Source: Pseudomonas sp. P5_109 (GTDB taxonomy: Bacteria > Pseudomonadota > Gammaproteobacteria > Pseudomonadales > Pseudomonadaceae). From it: a stretch of 64,000 bases of DNA. Under the pieces are notes generated by a model that had not been told where the DNA came from, did no database searches, and saw only the letters and a list, made by a program, of their open reading frames with translations. The stretch is from NCBI RefSeq assembly GCF_034009455.1, contig NZ_CP125380.1, forward strand, positions 3,981,501 to 4,045,500, written 5' to 3'. Numbering within the stretch: position 1 is the stretch's first letter; every line of letters begins with the position of its first letter. Made by a program: the position numbers and the translations under genes. Positions 7,500 through 16,653 of the stretch are shown piece after piece.

Positions 7500-10060
7500 C
7501 AGGCAATCTCCTCGATGACAGGGATAAGGTGCAGTTCAGCGGCCATGATCGGCCGGCGCTGGCCGCGTTCCTGGACAAAATGGATGTCCGGGTCCGGGCG
7601 TTGATCGTTGACGAAGGTGCGGAAGCGCTTGAGCTTTTCCGGGTCTTTCAGGGCGTTGGCCCATTCGCATTCGTAGCGGTTGACCACCCGTTGCATCTGC
7701 GATTCGAGCTCAAGGCCAAGCCCCAGGCTGTCGTGGATGACCACGTCCTTGAGGTAATCCAGGCCGCCCTCCAGGCTCTCGCGCCAGACCGAGGTGCGCT
7801 GCAATTTGTCGGCGGTGCGGATGTAGAACATCAGGAACCGGTCGATGTAGCGAATCAGGGTGGCGTCATCGAGGTCGGTGGCGAACAACTCGGCGTGGCG
7901 CGGACGCATGCCGCCGTTACCGCACACATAGAGGTTCCAGCCTTTCTCGGTGGCGATCACGCCCACGTCCTTGCTCTGCGCCTCGGCGCACTCACGGGTG
8001 CAACCGGAGACCGCGAACTTGAGCTTGTGTGGCGAGCGCAGCCCCTTGTAGCGATCTTCGAGGGTCAGGGCCATTTGCACGCTGTCCTGTACGCCGTAAC
8101 GGCACCAGGTGCTGCCGACGCAGGACTTCACCGTGCGGGTCGATTTGCCATAGGCGTGCCCGGTTTCGAAACCCGCTGCAATCAGCTCGGCCCAGATGTC
8201 CGGCAACTGATGCAACTGAGCGCCGAACAGGTCGATACGCTGGCCGCCGGTGATCTTGGTGTAGAGGTCGTATTTCTTCGCCACCACGCCAATCGCGATC
8301 AATTTGTCGGCGGTGATCTCACCCCCGGGAATGCGCGGCACCACCGAATAGGTGCCGTTTTTCTGCATGTTGGCCATGAAGGTGTCGTTGGTGTCCTGCA
8401 ACGGCACCAGCGACCTGTCCATGATCGGCTGGTTCCAGCACGAGGCGAGGATCGAGCCCACCGCCGGTTTGCAGACGTCGCAACCGGTGTGGCCACGACC
8501 ATGCTTGGCCAACAGTTCGTCGAAGGTGATCACGCCCTCTACCCGTACCAGCGCATAAAGCTCCTGGCGGGTGTAGGCGAAGTGTTCGCACAGGCTCTTG
8601 TCGACACTGACGCCACGGGCAATCAGCTCATGCTCGAACACTTGCTTGAGCAACCCGGCGCAACCGCCGCAGCCGGTACAGGCCTTGGTCTGCGACTTGA
8701 GCTGGCCCAGGTCGGTACAGCCGCCGTCGATGGCCGAACAAATGGAGCCCTTGGTGACGTTATGACAGGAGCACACCGTGGCTGACTCGGGCAGCGCACC
8801 CGGGCCCAGGGTCGGCGCGCCTTCGGAGGACGGCAGAATCAGGCTGGCGGGTTCTGCTGGCAAGGCGATGCCGTTCTGCATGTATTGCAGCAAGGTGTCG
8901 TAATAGCTGTTGTCACCGACCAGCACTGCACCGAGGACGTGTTTGCCGCTTGCATCGACCACCAGGCGGCGATAACTGGCGCTGGTTTCGTCGATGAACT
9001 GATAGCTGCGCGCGCCCGGGGTGTTGCCGTGGGCGTCGCCGATGGAGCCGACATCCACCCCCAGCAGCTTGAGCTTGGTCGACATGTCGGCACCGGTGAA
9101 CGGCTCGGCGACCTCGTTGCACAGGCGGGCCGCGACGCTGCGCGCCATCTGGTAGCCCGGCGCGACCAGGCCGAACAGGCTGCCGTTCCATGAAGCGCAC
9201 TCGCCGATGGCGTAGATGTTCGGGTCGCAACTGAGGCAGGTGTCGTCGATCACCACGCCACCGCGCGGACCGATCTCCAGCGCGCATTGACGAGCCAGCG
9301 CGTCTTGCGCACGGATACCGGCGGAAAACACAATCAGGTCGGTTTCGAGGAATTCGTCATTGGCGAAATTCATGCGATAGCGGTACTGCTCGCCCGCGCC
9401 GATCGATTGCGTGGCGCGGGACAGGTGTACACCGACGCCCAATCGTTCGATCTGCGCCTTGAGCGCCTGACCACCGAGGTCATCCAGTTGTACCGGCATC
9501 AAGCGCGGCGCGAACTCCACCACGTGGGCCTCAAGGCCCAGGCTCTTCAACGCGTTCGCGGCTTCCAGGCCCAGCAAGCCACCGCCGACCACCACGCCGC
9601 GCCGGGCATTGGCCGCCGCAGCGCGAATGGCATCGAGGTCTTCCAGGGTGCGATAGACCAGACGCGATTCACCTTCGGCGCCTTCGATTGGCGGAACAAA
9701 CGGATAAGACCCGGTGGCCAGGACCAATTTGTCATACGTGACGCAACCTTGCGCGGTGATCACCTGGCGACGGACGCGGTCGATTTCCAGTACCGGCATG
9801 CCCAGATGCAGGGTAACGCCGGGCACCTGGTAAAGCGAAGCATCGGACAGCGCCAGCGACTCGGCATCACGACCGGAAAAGTACTCGGAAAGATGCACAC
9901 GGTCATAGGCGCGCATCGGTTCTTCACTGAAGACGTGCAGCCGGTAATGCTCAAGCGCTCCCCGCTCGATCAGCTGTTCGACAAAATGATGTCCGACCAT
10001 GCCATTACCGATCACGATCAGCGTTTGCATCTTGTTCAACGTGGCAACATTGGAATTCAT
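7499..10060 (-). CDS. nirB: Assimilatory NAD(P)H nitrite reductase large subunit NirB
   Basis: An 853-residue enzyme reducing nitrite to ammonium with six electrons from NAD(P)H. Domain order: FAD site ('IVIGNGMVG', about residues 14-22), NAD site ('GVVVGGGLLGLEAAN'), BFD-like 2Fe-2S domain ('CSCHNVTKGS' and 'CTGCGGC'), then the siroheme/4Fe-4S half with 'SCVGSTWCRYG' and 'SGCTRECAEAQ' supplying the cluster cysteines. Length equals the E. coli type. The ATG at 10060 is preferred; an in-frame ATG nine codons later also precedes the FAD motif. Expression is probably set by the sigma-54-like promoter and ANTAR leader directly upstream. Confidence 0.96.
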   Translation of the reverse strand: MNSNVATLNKMQTLIVIGNGMVGHHFVEQLIERGALEHYRLHVFSEEPMRAYDRVHLSEYFSGRDAESLALSDASLYQVPGVTLHLGMPVLEIDRVRRQVITAQGCVTYDKLVLATGSYPFVPPIEGAEGESRLVYRTLEDLDAIRAAAANARRGVVVGGGLLGLEAANALKSLGLEAHVVEFAPRLMPVQLDDLGGQALKAQIERLGVGVHLSRATQSIGAGEQYRYRMNFANDEFLETDLIVFSAGIRAQDALARQCALEIGPRGGVVIDDTCLSCDPNIYAIGECASWNGSLFGLVAPGYQMARSVAARLCNEVAEPFTGADMSTKLKLLGVDVGSIGDAHGNTPGARSYQFIDETSASYRRLVVDASGKHVLGAVLVGDNSYYDTLLQYMQNGIALPAEPASLILPSSEGAPTLGPGALPESATVCSCHNVTKGSICSAIDGGCTDLGQLKSQTKACTGCGGCAGLLKQVFEHELIARGVSVDKSLCEHFAYTRQELYALVRVEGVITFDELLAKHGRGHTGCDVCKPAVGSILASCWNQPIMDRSLVPLQDTNDTFMANMQKNGTYSVVPRIPGGEITADKLIAIGVVAKKYDLYTKITGGQRIDLFGAQLHQLPDIWAELIAAGFETGHAYGKSTRTVKSCVGSTWCRYGVQDSVQMALTLEDRYKGLRSPHKLKFAVSGCTRECAEAQSKDVGVIATEKGWNLYVCGNGGMRPRHAELFATDLDDATLIRYIDRFLMFYIRTADKLQRTSVWRESLEGGLDYLKDVVIHDSLGLGLELESQMQRVVNRYECEWANALKDPEKLKRFRTFVNDQRPDPDIHFVQERGQRRPIMAAELHLIPVIEEIA

Positions 10061-10100
10061 AGAAAGCACCCAGCCCGAGCCAATCACGGTTTTAAAAGCA

Positions 10101-10134
10101 AAAAAAAACGCCTGAAACCTTGCGGTTCCAGGCG
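10101..10134 (-). terminator. Leader terminator upstream of nirB
   Basis: Read on the minus strand, CGCCTGGAACC and GGTTTCAGGCG form an 11-bp stem with one mismatch and a 4-base loop, followed at once by eight T residues (10108-10101). It stands about 40 bases before the nirB start and shares its 5' arm with the second hexaloop hairpin, so the two cannot form together. Confidence 0.9.
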
Positions 10135-10180
10135 TCTTTGCCTGTTCTTTTGCGGTGTTTAAACCAGGCGGCTATGCCTG
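10129..10180 (-). promoter_or_regulatory. Tandem hexaloop hairpins, ANTAR-protein binding leader of nirBD
   Basis: On the minus strand, hairpin P1 is CAGGC-ATAGCC-GCCTG (10180-10165) and hairpin P2 is CAGGC-AAAGAC-GCCTG (10144-10129), joined by a 20-base linker. Both loops are six bases with A at position 1 and G at position 4, the known recognition feature of ANTAR antiterminators such as NasR and NasT. The 3' arm of P2 is also the 5' arm of the terminator, so binding of P2 by the protein should block termination. This predicts nitrate/nitrite-dependent NasT control; nasST is not in the window. Confidence 0.87.
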
Positions 10181-10279
10181 ATCCACCGATGCTGCCCACG
10201 ACCTGTTCGGCCAATCGATCGTCGTTGACCGAGGGGGCTGTCCACTCGAATGCGTTCAAGGTGGACCTGATGTCAGCCT

Positions 10280-10295
10280 TGCAGCCTTTGTGCCA
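10280..10295 (-). promoter_or_regulatory. Sigma-54-type promoter for nirBD
   Basis: On the minus strand the element TGGCACAAAGGCTGCA matches the -24/-12 consensus TGGCAC-N5-TTGCA with one mismatch and exact GG-to-GC spacing. It would start a leader of about 210 bases that includes the two ANTAR hairpins. NtrC-dependent, nitrogen-limited transcription is the expected consequence. Confidence 0.7.
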
Positions 10296-10525
10296 GCCAG
10301 CCACAGAGAGACTTCAACTGTCTGCAAACACTGACTCTTGGGCCTGGGGGATGGTTACGGCGCTGGAGCTACTGCGGGCGAAAGCGCGTCGCGGCGCTTC
10401 CGACTGGTGCACGTTGTTGCGCATGGCGCTTTATAAAAGTGCAAGGACAGTTCGATTCCACAGCTCGTTCGAACTCAAACCTGTTTCTGGCAATCCGTAT
10501 TGCCGCGACCCGTCGTTATACGACA

Positions 10526-10547
10526 AAGCCCTGATCATTCAGGGCTT
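10526..10547. terminator. Candidate terminator hairpin
   Basis: AAGCCCTGA and TCAGGGCTT form a perfect 9-bp stem around a TCAT loop. On the minus strand it lies 160 bases past the VOC gene; the T-run is weak on either strand (CATCGTTT on plus). Confidence 0.4.
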
Positions 10548-10708
10548 CATCGTTTCCAGCCGTGCAAATGCACCGATCACTCAGGTAAAGGCGAAATCCG
10601 ACTCGGTGATAGCCGCCTGTGGACGCCGCTCAAGATGATGCTTCCCACACCCGGCTGGCGAGTGACGCTAAAATGGGCCGAGGCAAGTTAGACAAACACA
10701 AGGATTGA

Positions 10709-11185
10709 CTAGTGCGCTACTTGGGGCGGGCCGTTTATCTTGAGTGCAGCCACGTGATGCTGGGCTAGTCCGATGAGAACTCCTTCGGGGCCCCGAATGT
10801 AGCAGAGACGATATGAATCTTCGTACTGGACCACTTCGCCGACGAGCTCCGCGCCGCGTTTTTGGAGCCTGGCGAGCGTGTCGTCGATGTCCTCCACGGT
10901 GAACATGACGCGCAGGTAACCGAGAGCGTTCACCGGGGCGCTGCGGTGATCGGCGACCACAGGTGGTGCGAGGAAGCGTGACAGCTCGAGCCGGCTGTGA
11001 CCGTCCGGCGTACGCATCATCGCAATTTCGACACGCATGTCGCGTAATCCGGTAACGCCATCCGCCCAGTCGCCTTCGATTGGAGCGCGCCCCTCAAGCT
11101 CAAGCCCCAACTCGGTGAAAAACTCTATGGCGGCGTCGATGTCTTCTACAACGATGCCGACGTTATCCATACGCTTGACCGTCAT
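10709..11185 (-). CDS. VOC-superfamily (glyoxalase/bleomycin-resistance-like) protein
   Basis: A 158-residue protein with paired beta-alpha-beta-beta-beta modules typical of vicinal-oxygen-chelate proteins: 'MDNVGIVVEDIDAAIEFFTEL' at the N terminus and 'VMFTVEDIDDTLARLQKRGAE' in the second half, ending 'RGPEGVLIGLAQ'. The C-terminal Glu of the metal triad is plausible but the metal and substrate are not defined. AAGGAG lies before the ATG. Its neighbours are unrelated by function. Confidence 0.82.
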   Translation of the reverse strand: MTVKRMDNVGIVVEDIDAAIEFFTELGLELEGRAPIEGDWADGVTGLRDMRVEIAMMRTPDGHSRLELSRFLAPPVVADHRSAPVNALGYLRVMFTVEDIDDTLARLQKRGAELVGEVVQYEDSYRLCYIRGPEGVLIGLAQHHVAALKINGPPQVAH

Positions 11186-11524
11186 GATGTCTCCTTGGCG
11201 TCCAGGACGACGAAATAAACTGGGCCAGCGGCCCTGAAAGAAACAGCCACAAGCGGGGCTAAGCCGACAACGGTTGGCAAAAGACGCAAAACCAACGAAA
11301 CCGGCGACTGCCTCCCCTTTTCAAAGCACGCCTTCCACTCTCTTAACTCCGACCAGTGGTGCAAAAAGTGGTACGAAATTCGCGACCAACCGACGGCATG
11401 ATGACTTTCTGACAGTAGGAGGAATCAATGTAGTGGCCATTTATATGCTTTGTTATAAAGCTGTGATTTAATCGCCGCCCTCCTTCCAGGCTCGACCTGC
11501 CAGACAACTGCAATGGAGTGCTTG
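11186..11524. other. Intergenic stretch before the acyltransferase block
   Basis: This 339-base stretch contains a 60-codon minus-strand frame (11182-11364) whose stop overlaps the VOC start, but the frame has no ribosome site and no recognisable similarity. The AT-rich part around 11430-11475 is a likely promoter region for the plus-strand acyltransferase. Nothing else is supported. Confidence 0.5.
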
Positions 11525-12631
11525 ATGCGCGCCGCACACATACAAAACCTGACCGGGCTACGGGGATTCGCCGCCCTGTCAGTCCTGCTGCTTCACATTC
11601 GATACGGCGACCTCGCCAATGCGTACGATGGCCTGGCATTTCTCTTCCAGACGAGAGGCCTCGGAGTCGACATATTTTTTATCCTGTCTGGTTTCATTCT
11701 GGCCTATGTCCACGGGAAAGACTTTGCAGACGGTGTTAGCCCACGGGGAGCTATGAAGTTCTGGGTAGCCAGGCTGGCACGGATCTACCCGGTGCACTTG
11801 TTCATGCTGGTCATTACAGCATTCATTCTGCCGATGCATCGTCTCTATGAGTGGTCGCCGGTCGATTCCGCCTACACGTTCTACGCGAACCTGTTTCTGG
11901 TGCATGCGTGGGGCGTAACCCCCGAACTGACATTCAACCAGCCTTCGTGGTCGATCAGTTGCGAGTGGGCGGCCTACCTGACCTTTCCGTTCATCGCCTA
12001 CTTCACGAGAAAGTGGGGAAAGATTTCGTTCTCACTGCTTTTGATCGGTCTGGCACTCTATGCGCCCTTCCTGCAACCTAAATTGCTTGCCAATGGCATC
12101 TGGACCATCAAGTGCATCGTCTACTTTGTAGCCGGATACTGCACCTACCAGGTATGCCGTGACCTGCCGGACTCCAGACTCTGGAGAGTCACCGCAATCG
12201 CGATAGCCCCACTGATCTTGCTGATGCTATGGGCAACCAGCATCCAGTACTACTTCAACATGCTTTTCCCGTTCCTCGTGATCGTGATGATTGCCAGCCT
12301 GTTCCGTGCAGGACCGATTTGGGCGTACTCCAACCCAGTATCGGTCTACCTCGGGAAAATCAGTTTCAGCCTCTACATGTGTCACATCATGGTGCTGTTT
12401 GTTGAGCGCAAGCTGTTTGGCATGATGGACCTGAAATATGAGATCCCCATCATCATCGCCTTCTCGATGTTCCTGTACCACTGCATTGAAGAGCCGGCAC
12501 GGAAGGTTATCCGGTTGGTGTCCGAAGGTGGACATCGCGAGCCTCGCCAGAAAAACTTCGCCGATAGCTTCGCATTGCCAGCTCCAGAACCGGAGTCAGA
12601 ACCACAGAAAGAGCGCCCAGCGCTCGTGTAG
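11525..12631 (+). CDS. Acyltransferase-3 family membrane protein (OafA/ExoZ type)
   Basis: A 368-residue integral membrane protein with about ten hydrophobic helices and the N-terminal signature 'LTGLRGFAALSVLLLH' with the conserved catalytic His, plus 'GVDIFFILSGFILA'. This family transfers acetyl or other acyl groups from the cytoplasm to sugars of lipopolysaccharide or exopolysaccharide. GGAG six bases before the ATG at 11525 decides the start over the ATG 12 bases earlier. The tail after the last helix is a hydrophilic, proline/glutamate-rich extension. First of three acyltransferases in 4.6 kb. Confidence 0.88.
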   Translation: MRAAHIQNLTGLRGFAALSVLLLHIRYGDLANAYDGLAFLFQTRGLGVDIFFILSGFILAYVHGKDFADGVSPRGAMKFWVARLARIYPVHLFMLVITAFILPMHRLYEWSPVDSAYTFYANLFLVHAWGVTPELTFNQPSWSISCEWAAYLTFPFIAYFTRKWGKISFSLLLIGLALYAPFLQPKLLANGIWTIKCIVYFVAGYCTYQVCRDLPDSRLWRVTAIAIAPLILLMLWATSIQYYFNMLFPFLVIVMIASLFRAGPIWAYSNPVSVYLGKISFSLYMCHIMVLFVERKLFGMMDLKYEIPIIIAFSMFLYHCIEEPARKVIRLVSEGGHREPRQKNFADSFALPAPEPESEPQKERPALV

Positions 12632-12635
12632 TAAA

Positions 12636-12666
12636 AAGGCCCGCTAAATCAGCGGGCCTTCTTTTT
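12636..12666 (+). terminator. Rho-independent terminator
   Basis: AAGGCCCGCT and AGCGGGCCTT form a perfect 10-bp stem with loop AAATC, followed by CTTTTT, five bases after the acyltransferase stop. A textbook terminator. Confidence 0.93.
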
Positions 12667-12889
12667 GCACAGTAAAAACCTGCGAACGTCCTGTCGAGCG
12701 CCGCCCCGGGCCTTGCCATTGCTCACTCGTTGCAGAGGGGCCAGGCCATGGCGACCGGTCGACCCGGGATTTACCGCCGGTCCATAACAGCACCAGACTT
12801 GGCTTCGCTTTCATTGGGCCTGGCGGTAGGATACGCGCCCAACAACAAAATACTCATCACGCACCAGGGTCATCCAATTGGCTGTAACC

Positions 12890-13960
12890 ATGACTAAAGA
12901 CCGCATAAACGAAATCGATCTACTTCGGTTCCTCGCGGCAATTGCCGTCCTATTCTTTCATTATTCCTTTCGTGGACATGCCTACGACGATCTGTCTGTC
13001 ATGTCTTACCCCTGGATAGTTCCAGCCGCAAAGTATGGGTATCTTGGTGTTCAGCTGTTTTTTATGATCAGCGGCTTTGTGATATTCATGACGGCTTCAA
13101 ATGCGAACCTGAAGTCGTTCGCAATATCCAGGATCGTCCGGCTCTACCCTGCATTCTGGGCGTGTTGCAGCATTACATTTATTGCGATCCTGTTAATGGG
13201 CAATGGACGCTTTTCGGCCACATTCACTCAGTATCTCGCCAACATGACCATGTTCAGCGAGTTCATGAAGGTCCCGTCTATCGATGGTGCCTACTGGTCA
13301 ATTTTCATCGAAATTCGCTTTTATCTTTTGATTGCCATTCTGCTGGCATTTAAACAGATGCGAAATGCAGAATATTTCATGATTGCCTGGCTCGCCTATA
13401 CAGCGAAGACTGCACTATTTGGGGCTGACAAGCTGTCTGTGTATTTGATTTCCGAATATGCGGCATTCTTCATTGCGGGCGCTTCAATGTTCATGGTCTG
13501 GAAAAATGGATTTTCCATCATCCGTACCGCGACTATCGCTCTTTCTTTTGCCTTGGCGATGTATCAAGCGTTGAAGCAAGCCAGCGTATTGACCGGTGTT
13601 TTCAAGCTGGAAGTAGACCCACTCGTGGTCATTGCGATCGTTACGAGCTGCTTCGTTGCAATGTTGCTCAGCGCTACTCGCAACACCGGATTCTTTGGCC
13701 GGACAAACTGGACAACGCTCGGGGCGCTGACTTACCCGCTCTACCTCCTGCACCAATTCATAGGCTTCATGACGTTCAACCTGCTATACGACAAGGTCAA
13801 CGTCCATTTGCTCTTCTGGGGTGTCATCGTGCTGGTTCTGGCCGCTGCTTACGCGGTGAATCAGCTCATCGAAAAACCCATGTCTACGCGTCTTCGTGCT
13901 TTACTCCAGCGCCTCCTTGGCAACAGGGTTTCGACCGAATCGGTTACGAAAGCCGACTGA
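12890..13960 (+). CDS. Acyltransferase-3 family membrane protein
   Basis: A 356-residue multi-helix protein with 'EIDLLRFLAAIAVLFFHY' at the N terminus (catalytic His in the first helix) and 'GYLGVQLFFMISGF' in the second helix, diagnostic for the family. Ribosome sites are poor: the ATG at 12890 is chosen, but a TTG at 12878 with AGGG upstream is possible. Base composition is visibly richer in A and T than the surrounding chromosome, matching the next gene and suggesting transfer. A strong bidirectional terminator follows. Likely modifies a cell-surface glycan. Confidence 0.87.
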   Translation: MTKDRINEIDLLRFLAAIAVLFFHYSFRGHAYDDLSVMSYPWIVPAAKYGYLGVQLFFMISGFVIFMTASNANLKSFAISRIVRLYPAFWACCSITFIAILLMGNGRFSATFTQYLANMTMFSEFMKVPSIDGAYWSIFIEIRFYLLIAILLAFKQMRNAEYFMIAWLAYTAKTALFGADKLSVYLISEYAAFFIAGASMFMVWKNGFSIIRTATIALSFALAMYQALKQASVLTGVFKLEVDPLVVIAIVTSCFVAMLLSATRNTGFFGRTNWTTLGALTYPLYLLHQFIGFMTFNLLYDKVNVHLLFWGVIVLVLAAAYAVNQLIEKPMSTRLRALLQRLLGNRVSTESVTKAD

Positions 13961-13995
13961 TTGCCCGCACAATGAGTTGTGGAACCAGGAATGCA

Positions 13996-14021
13996 AAAGC
14001 CCGACACGATGGTCGGGCTTT
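13996..14021. terminator. Bidirectional terminator between convergent genes
   Basis: AAAGCCCGAC and GTCGGGCTTT pair perfectly over 10 bp around loop ACGATG; T-runs occur on both strands. It separates two convergent acyltransferase genes. Confidence 0.88.
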
Positions 14022-14040
14022 AATTTGGTATCACGGAGCC

Positions 14041-14067
14041 CCCTTTGAGGCTAATGACCTCAAAGGG
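14041..14067. repeat. Perfect 10-bp inverted repeat near an acyltransferase 3' end
   Basis: CCCTTTGAGG and CCTCAAAGGG flank a 7-base spacer just nine bases beyond the stop of the SGNH acyltransferase. It lacks a T-run but can form a stable stem, probably a second termination or RNA-stabilising structure. Confidence 0.6.
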
Positions 14068-14075
14068 TTACCGAG

Positions 14076-16124
14076 CTATTTCACTGGATACTTACCCAAC
14101 AAATCATCAATAACTAGATCAGCGCCAAATATAGTCAAGTGGTCGGAATTATAGTAGAGCGGCTTACCACCAGAAGACCCATAACAATATTTATCATCAC
14201 AGAAAACATTTTTCGGGCTATAGACCTTCACCGAAGGAAACTCTGAAACCAGTTTGGAAAACATATCAGAGTAAACCTTATATCTCGCTTCGTAATCCAC
14301 GCGACTCATACCGCAGACTTCTCTGACCTTATTACCTCCAATCACCAAAGGTCGATATTCAAAGCAGCTTCTTACATTGAACTCTAGATCAGGGTTATCA
14401 CTTAAAAATATGATTTCCTTTCCAGAGCGCACAAGCTCGGCCAAGACTTTCCGCCCAACCTCGACAAATGAATCAGCCTCTTTATCAGTCAATGCACGAG
14501 GAAGTCGATAATTCTCATTATAAATACCGAACCCACCAGAAGCGAGATAACTCCAGTACCCGGCGAGATAGACAGTCTTAATGCTCGAAGTTTCCGCCGC
14601 AAATTTTAATGCTACGATGAGGTTATTCTCACAGCCACTGGCAGACATATGCGTGACCGATGAAAAAGGAATGCAACTCTGCGCCCCCAAATTCATAACT
14701 GACTTATCAGGCAGCTTACGCGCCAGGCTCTTGTAATATTGATTACTATGAGAATCACCCATAATCAATATTTCCGGGGCATAATCCTTGGATACCAGGC
14801 AAAAAAAGTAACCTTTGAGTTCAGGATACAGATTATCGCAAGCCTCGTTGCGATAAGGCATATGTGGATACGCTGCGGCCAATTCGATAGAACCATAGTG
14901 CTTGTCCAGGCTCGCTCTCGAGCCAAGACCATCAGCCTTGTACACTCCATACCCAGCAAGCCCGCAAACGAACATCAGCACAGCCAATACACAAACCTTC
15001 ATTTTGCTTTGAACGCCCAGACGAATAGGACGCTCAATGAATCTGTAGGTGATCCAGGCTAATGCAATAGACAGCAAAACCGCTGCTATCCGAGCGCGCC
15101 GGCTTGGCACCCCGCTTTCCATGATACGAAGAAAGGACAATATCGGCCAATGCCACAGGTAAAGGGGAAAACTGATCAAACCAAACCAAACGGCGATTTT
15201 GTTTGATAACACCCAGCGATTCAGAAAAGCACCGGAACCTGAAGCTATAATTAATACAGCTCCCAAAACCGGAAGTAACGCCCACTTCCCTGGAAAGTCT
15301 ACTTTCTTACTGACACACCAAAAGCCAATAAGAATTAGCAAAAAACCAATAACCGATAAAACGTTAGCAAGCGTTTTTCCGTCACTCCCGGACCGTTCCC
15401 GACCAATGACAGAGCACAGCATGCCGTCGAGCCTTAGCCCAACCCGAGAAAAAAAATCTTTTTTATACAACGCAAGCCAGGCCAGCATGCTTCCACACAA
15501 CAATTCCCAAAACCGGGTCTGCGGTGAATAGAAGGTAGCCACAGAATCTTTGCTCACCCCATAAACGTTAAGGCAAAAAGATATAGCCGCAACAAGCAAA
15601 GTCAAAGCAAAAAGATTGAATTTGCGCCGCCACGAAAACCAAAGCACGAACGGCCAAACAATATAGAACTGTTCTTCAATCCCCAGACTCCACAAATGCA
15701 ACAGCGGCTTTACATCTGCGGCGATATCAAAATACCCAGCTTCACTCCACAAGGCAAAGTTAGAAACAAACCCCGCACCAGCGGCAATATGCTTACCCAG
15801 TTGTTTATACTCTTCAGCCAGCAGGGCAAACCAGCCAAACGTAAAACTGGCGATCAGCACACAGAGTAATGCTGGAAAAATGCGTTTGATGCGGCGGGCG
15901 TAAAACTCCCTAAAGCTGAACGCATCCCTGTCCAGGCTTTTAAAGATAATCGTAGAGATCAAAAAGCCGGAGATGACGAAAAAAACATCAACTCCAATGA
16001 ATCCTCCACGAATCAAGCCTGGAAACGCATGAAATGCTACGACAGCCAATACAGCAATAGCTCTGAGGCCATCGATGTCCGGTCGGTACTTTGGGTGCGA
16101 CAGATGTGGATGCGAAGCTGGCAT
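14076..16124 (-). CDS. Acyltransferase-3 with C-terminal SGNH domain (OafB-like O-antigen acylase)
   Basis: A 682-residue two-domain protein. Residues about 15-370 are the acyltransferase-3 membrane domain ('DIDGLRAIAVLAVVAFH', 'GVDVFFVISGFLIS'). Residues about 430-680 form an SGNH hydrolase-like domain with 'ILIMGDSHS' carrying the Ser and 'SDHLTIFGA' carrying the Asp-x-x-His pair, so the active site is complete. Proteins of this layout, such as Salmonella OafB, acetylate O-antigen sugars. The region is AT-rich for the genome. Start at 16124 precedes the conserved domain; its ribosome site is weak and an upstream TTG at 16160 is possible. Confidence 0.9.
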   Translation of the reverse strand: MPASHPHLSHPKYRPDIDGLRAIAVLAVVAFHAFPGLIRGGFIGVDVFFVISGFLISTIIFKSLDRDAFSFREFYARRIKRIFPALLCVLIASFTFGWFALLAEEYKQLGKHIAAGAGFVSNFALWSEAGYFDIAADVKPLLHLWSLGIEEQFYIVWPFVLWFSWRRKFNLFALTLLVAAISFCLNVYGVSKDSVATFYSPQTRFWELLCGSMLAWLALYKKDFFSRVGLRLDGMLCSVIGRERSGSDGKTLANVLSVIGFLLILIGFWCVSKKVDFPGKWALLPVLGAVLIIASGSGAFLNRWVLSNKIAVWFGLISFPLYLWHWPILSFLRIMESGVPSRRARIAAVLLSIALAWITYRFIERPIRLGVQSKMKVCVLAVLMFVCGLAGYGVYKADGLGSRASLDKHYGSIELAAAYPHMPYRNEACDNLYPELKGYFFCLVSKDYAPEILIMGDSHSNQYYKSLARKLPDKSVMNLGAQSCIPFSSVTHMSASGCENNLIVALKFAAETSSIKTVYLAGYWSYLASGGFGIYNENYRLPRALTDKEADSFVEVGRKVLAELVRSGKEIIFLSDNPDLEFNVRSCFEYRPLVIGGNKVREVCGMSRVDYEARYKVYSDMFSKLVSEFPSVKVYSPKNVFCDDKYCYGSSGGKPLYYNSDHLTIFGADLVIDDLLGKYPVK

Positions 16125-16653
16125 TGAGGATAGAACTCTCTGGCGATGTGCAAGACGCAATCTTGTTCAGCACATAGGAATGAGTGGGCGCGGAGAACAA
16201 ACCAAAAAAACGTCGCATTCTAGCTCAGTCCCGCGCGCCCTAAACAACTATTGTCTGCCGGCCCGAGAGCCATACCCGAATTTGGCGCAGCAATGCTGAT
16301 TGAAGATAAATGCACAGATCCGTGGTTCCAGATGCTGACCTTCGATCAACTGCGCCATGCCCGGGAATACACCAAGGCAAGCGAGAATTCCGTCAAGCTC
16401 ACGTGTGCCGTGCAGCCGCGCAACGCCGGGTTCTGCAGCTATCAGAACTGACAACGAACCTGGCCCTCACACAGTGGTCACAACAGTTGATGGCATCGCA
16501 AATGATCAGTGGCCTCGGCCAGCTTCATTCACAAGCGATGCTTGCATTTCACACATTTCAGGGTGCGCCGGATAACCTCAGTGGGTTCGGTTCCTGCCTG
16601 GCGCAGGGGCTTACCGCTGCTCTCATCCCATGCTCCCTCAGCGGAGTACGCAA
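16125..16653. other. Intergenic stretch of about 530 bases
   Basis: It holds the promoter of the SGNH acyltransferase on the minus side and of the Ysc84-like gene on the plus side. Several short frames exist (for example 16251-16451 plus) but none has a ribosome site or a recognisable motif. I see no repeats or RNA genes here. Confidence 0.6.

Larger units (their letters stand above)
10181..10708. other. Intergenic stretch upstream of nirB
   Basis: Beyond the nirB promoter and leader this 528-base stretch holds one stem (10526-10547) and no convincing gene. A plus-strand open frame across 10120-10638 has no ribosome site, no recognisable domain and overlaps the nirB leader, so I do not call it. 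The origin of the sequence at 10320-10700 is unclear. Confidence 0.6.

Noticed and set aside
10120..10638. 172-codon plus-strand frame upstream of nirB
   Set aside because: Overlaps the nirB leader hairpins, lacks a ribosome site and shows no known domain.
11182..11364. 60-codon minus-strand frame whose stop overlaps the VOC start
   Set aside because: The overlap looks like coupling, but there is no ribosome site for it and the VOC gene has its own AAGGAG.
16251..16451. 66-codon plus-strand frame before the Ysc84-like gene
   Set aside because: No start with ribosome site, no motif; coding status unsupported.
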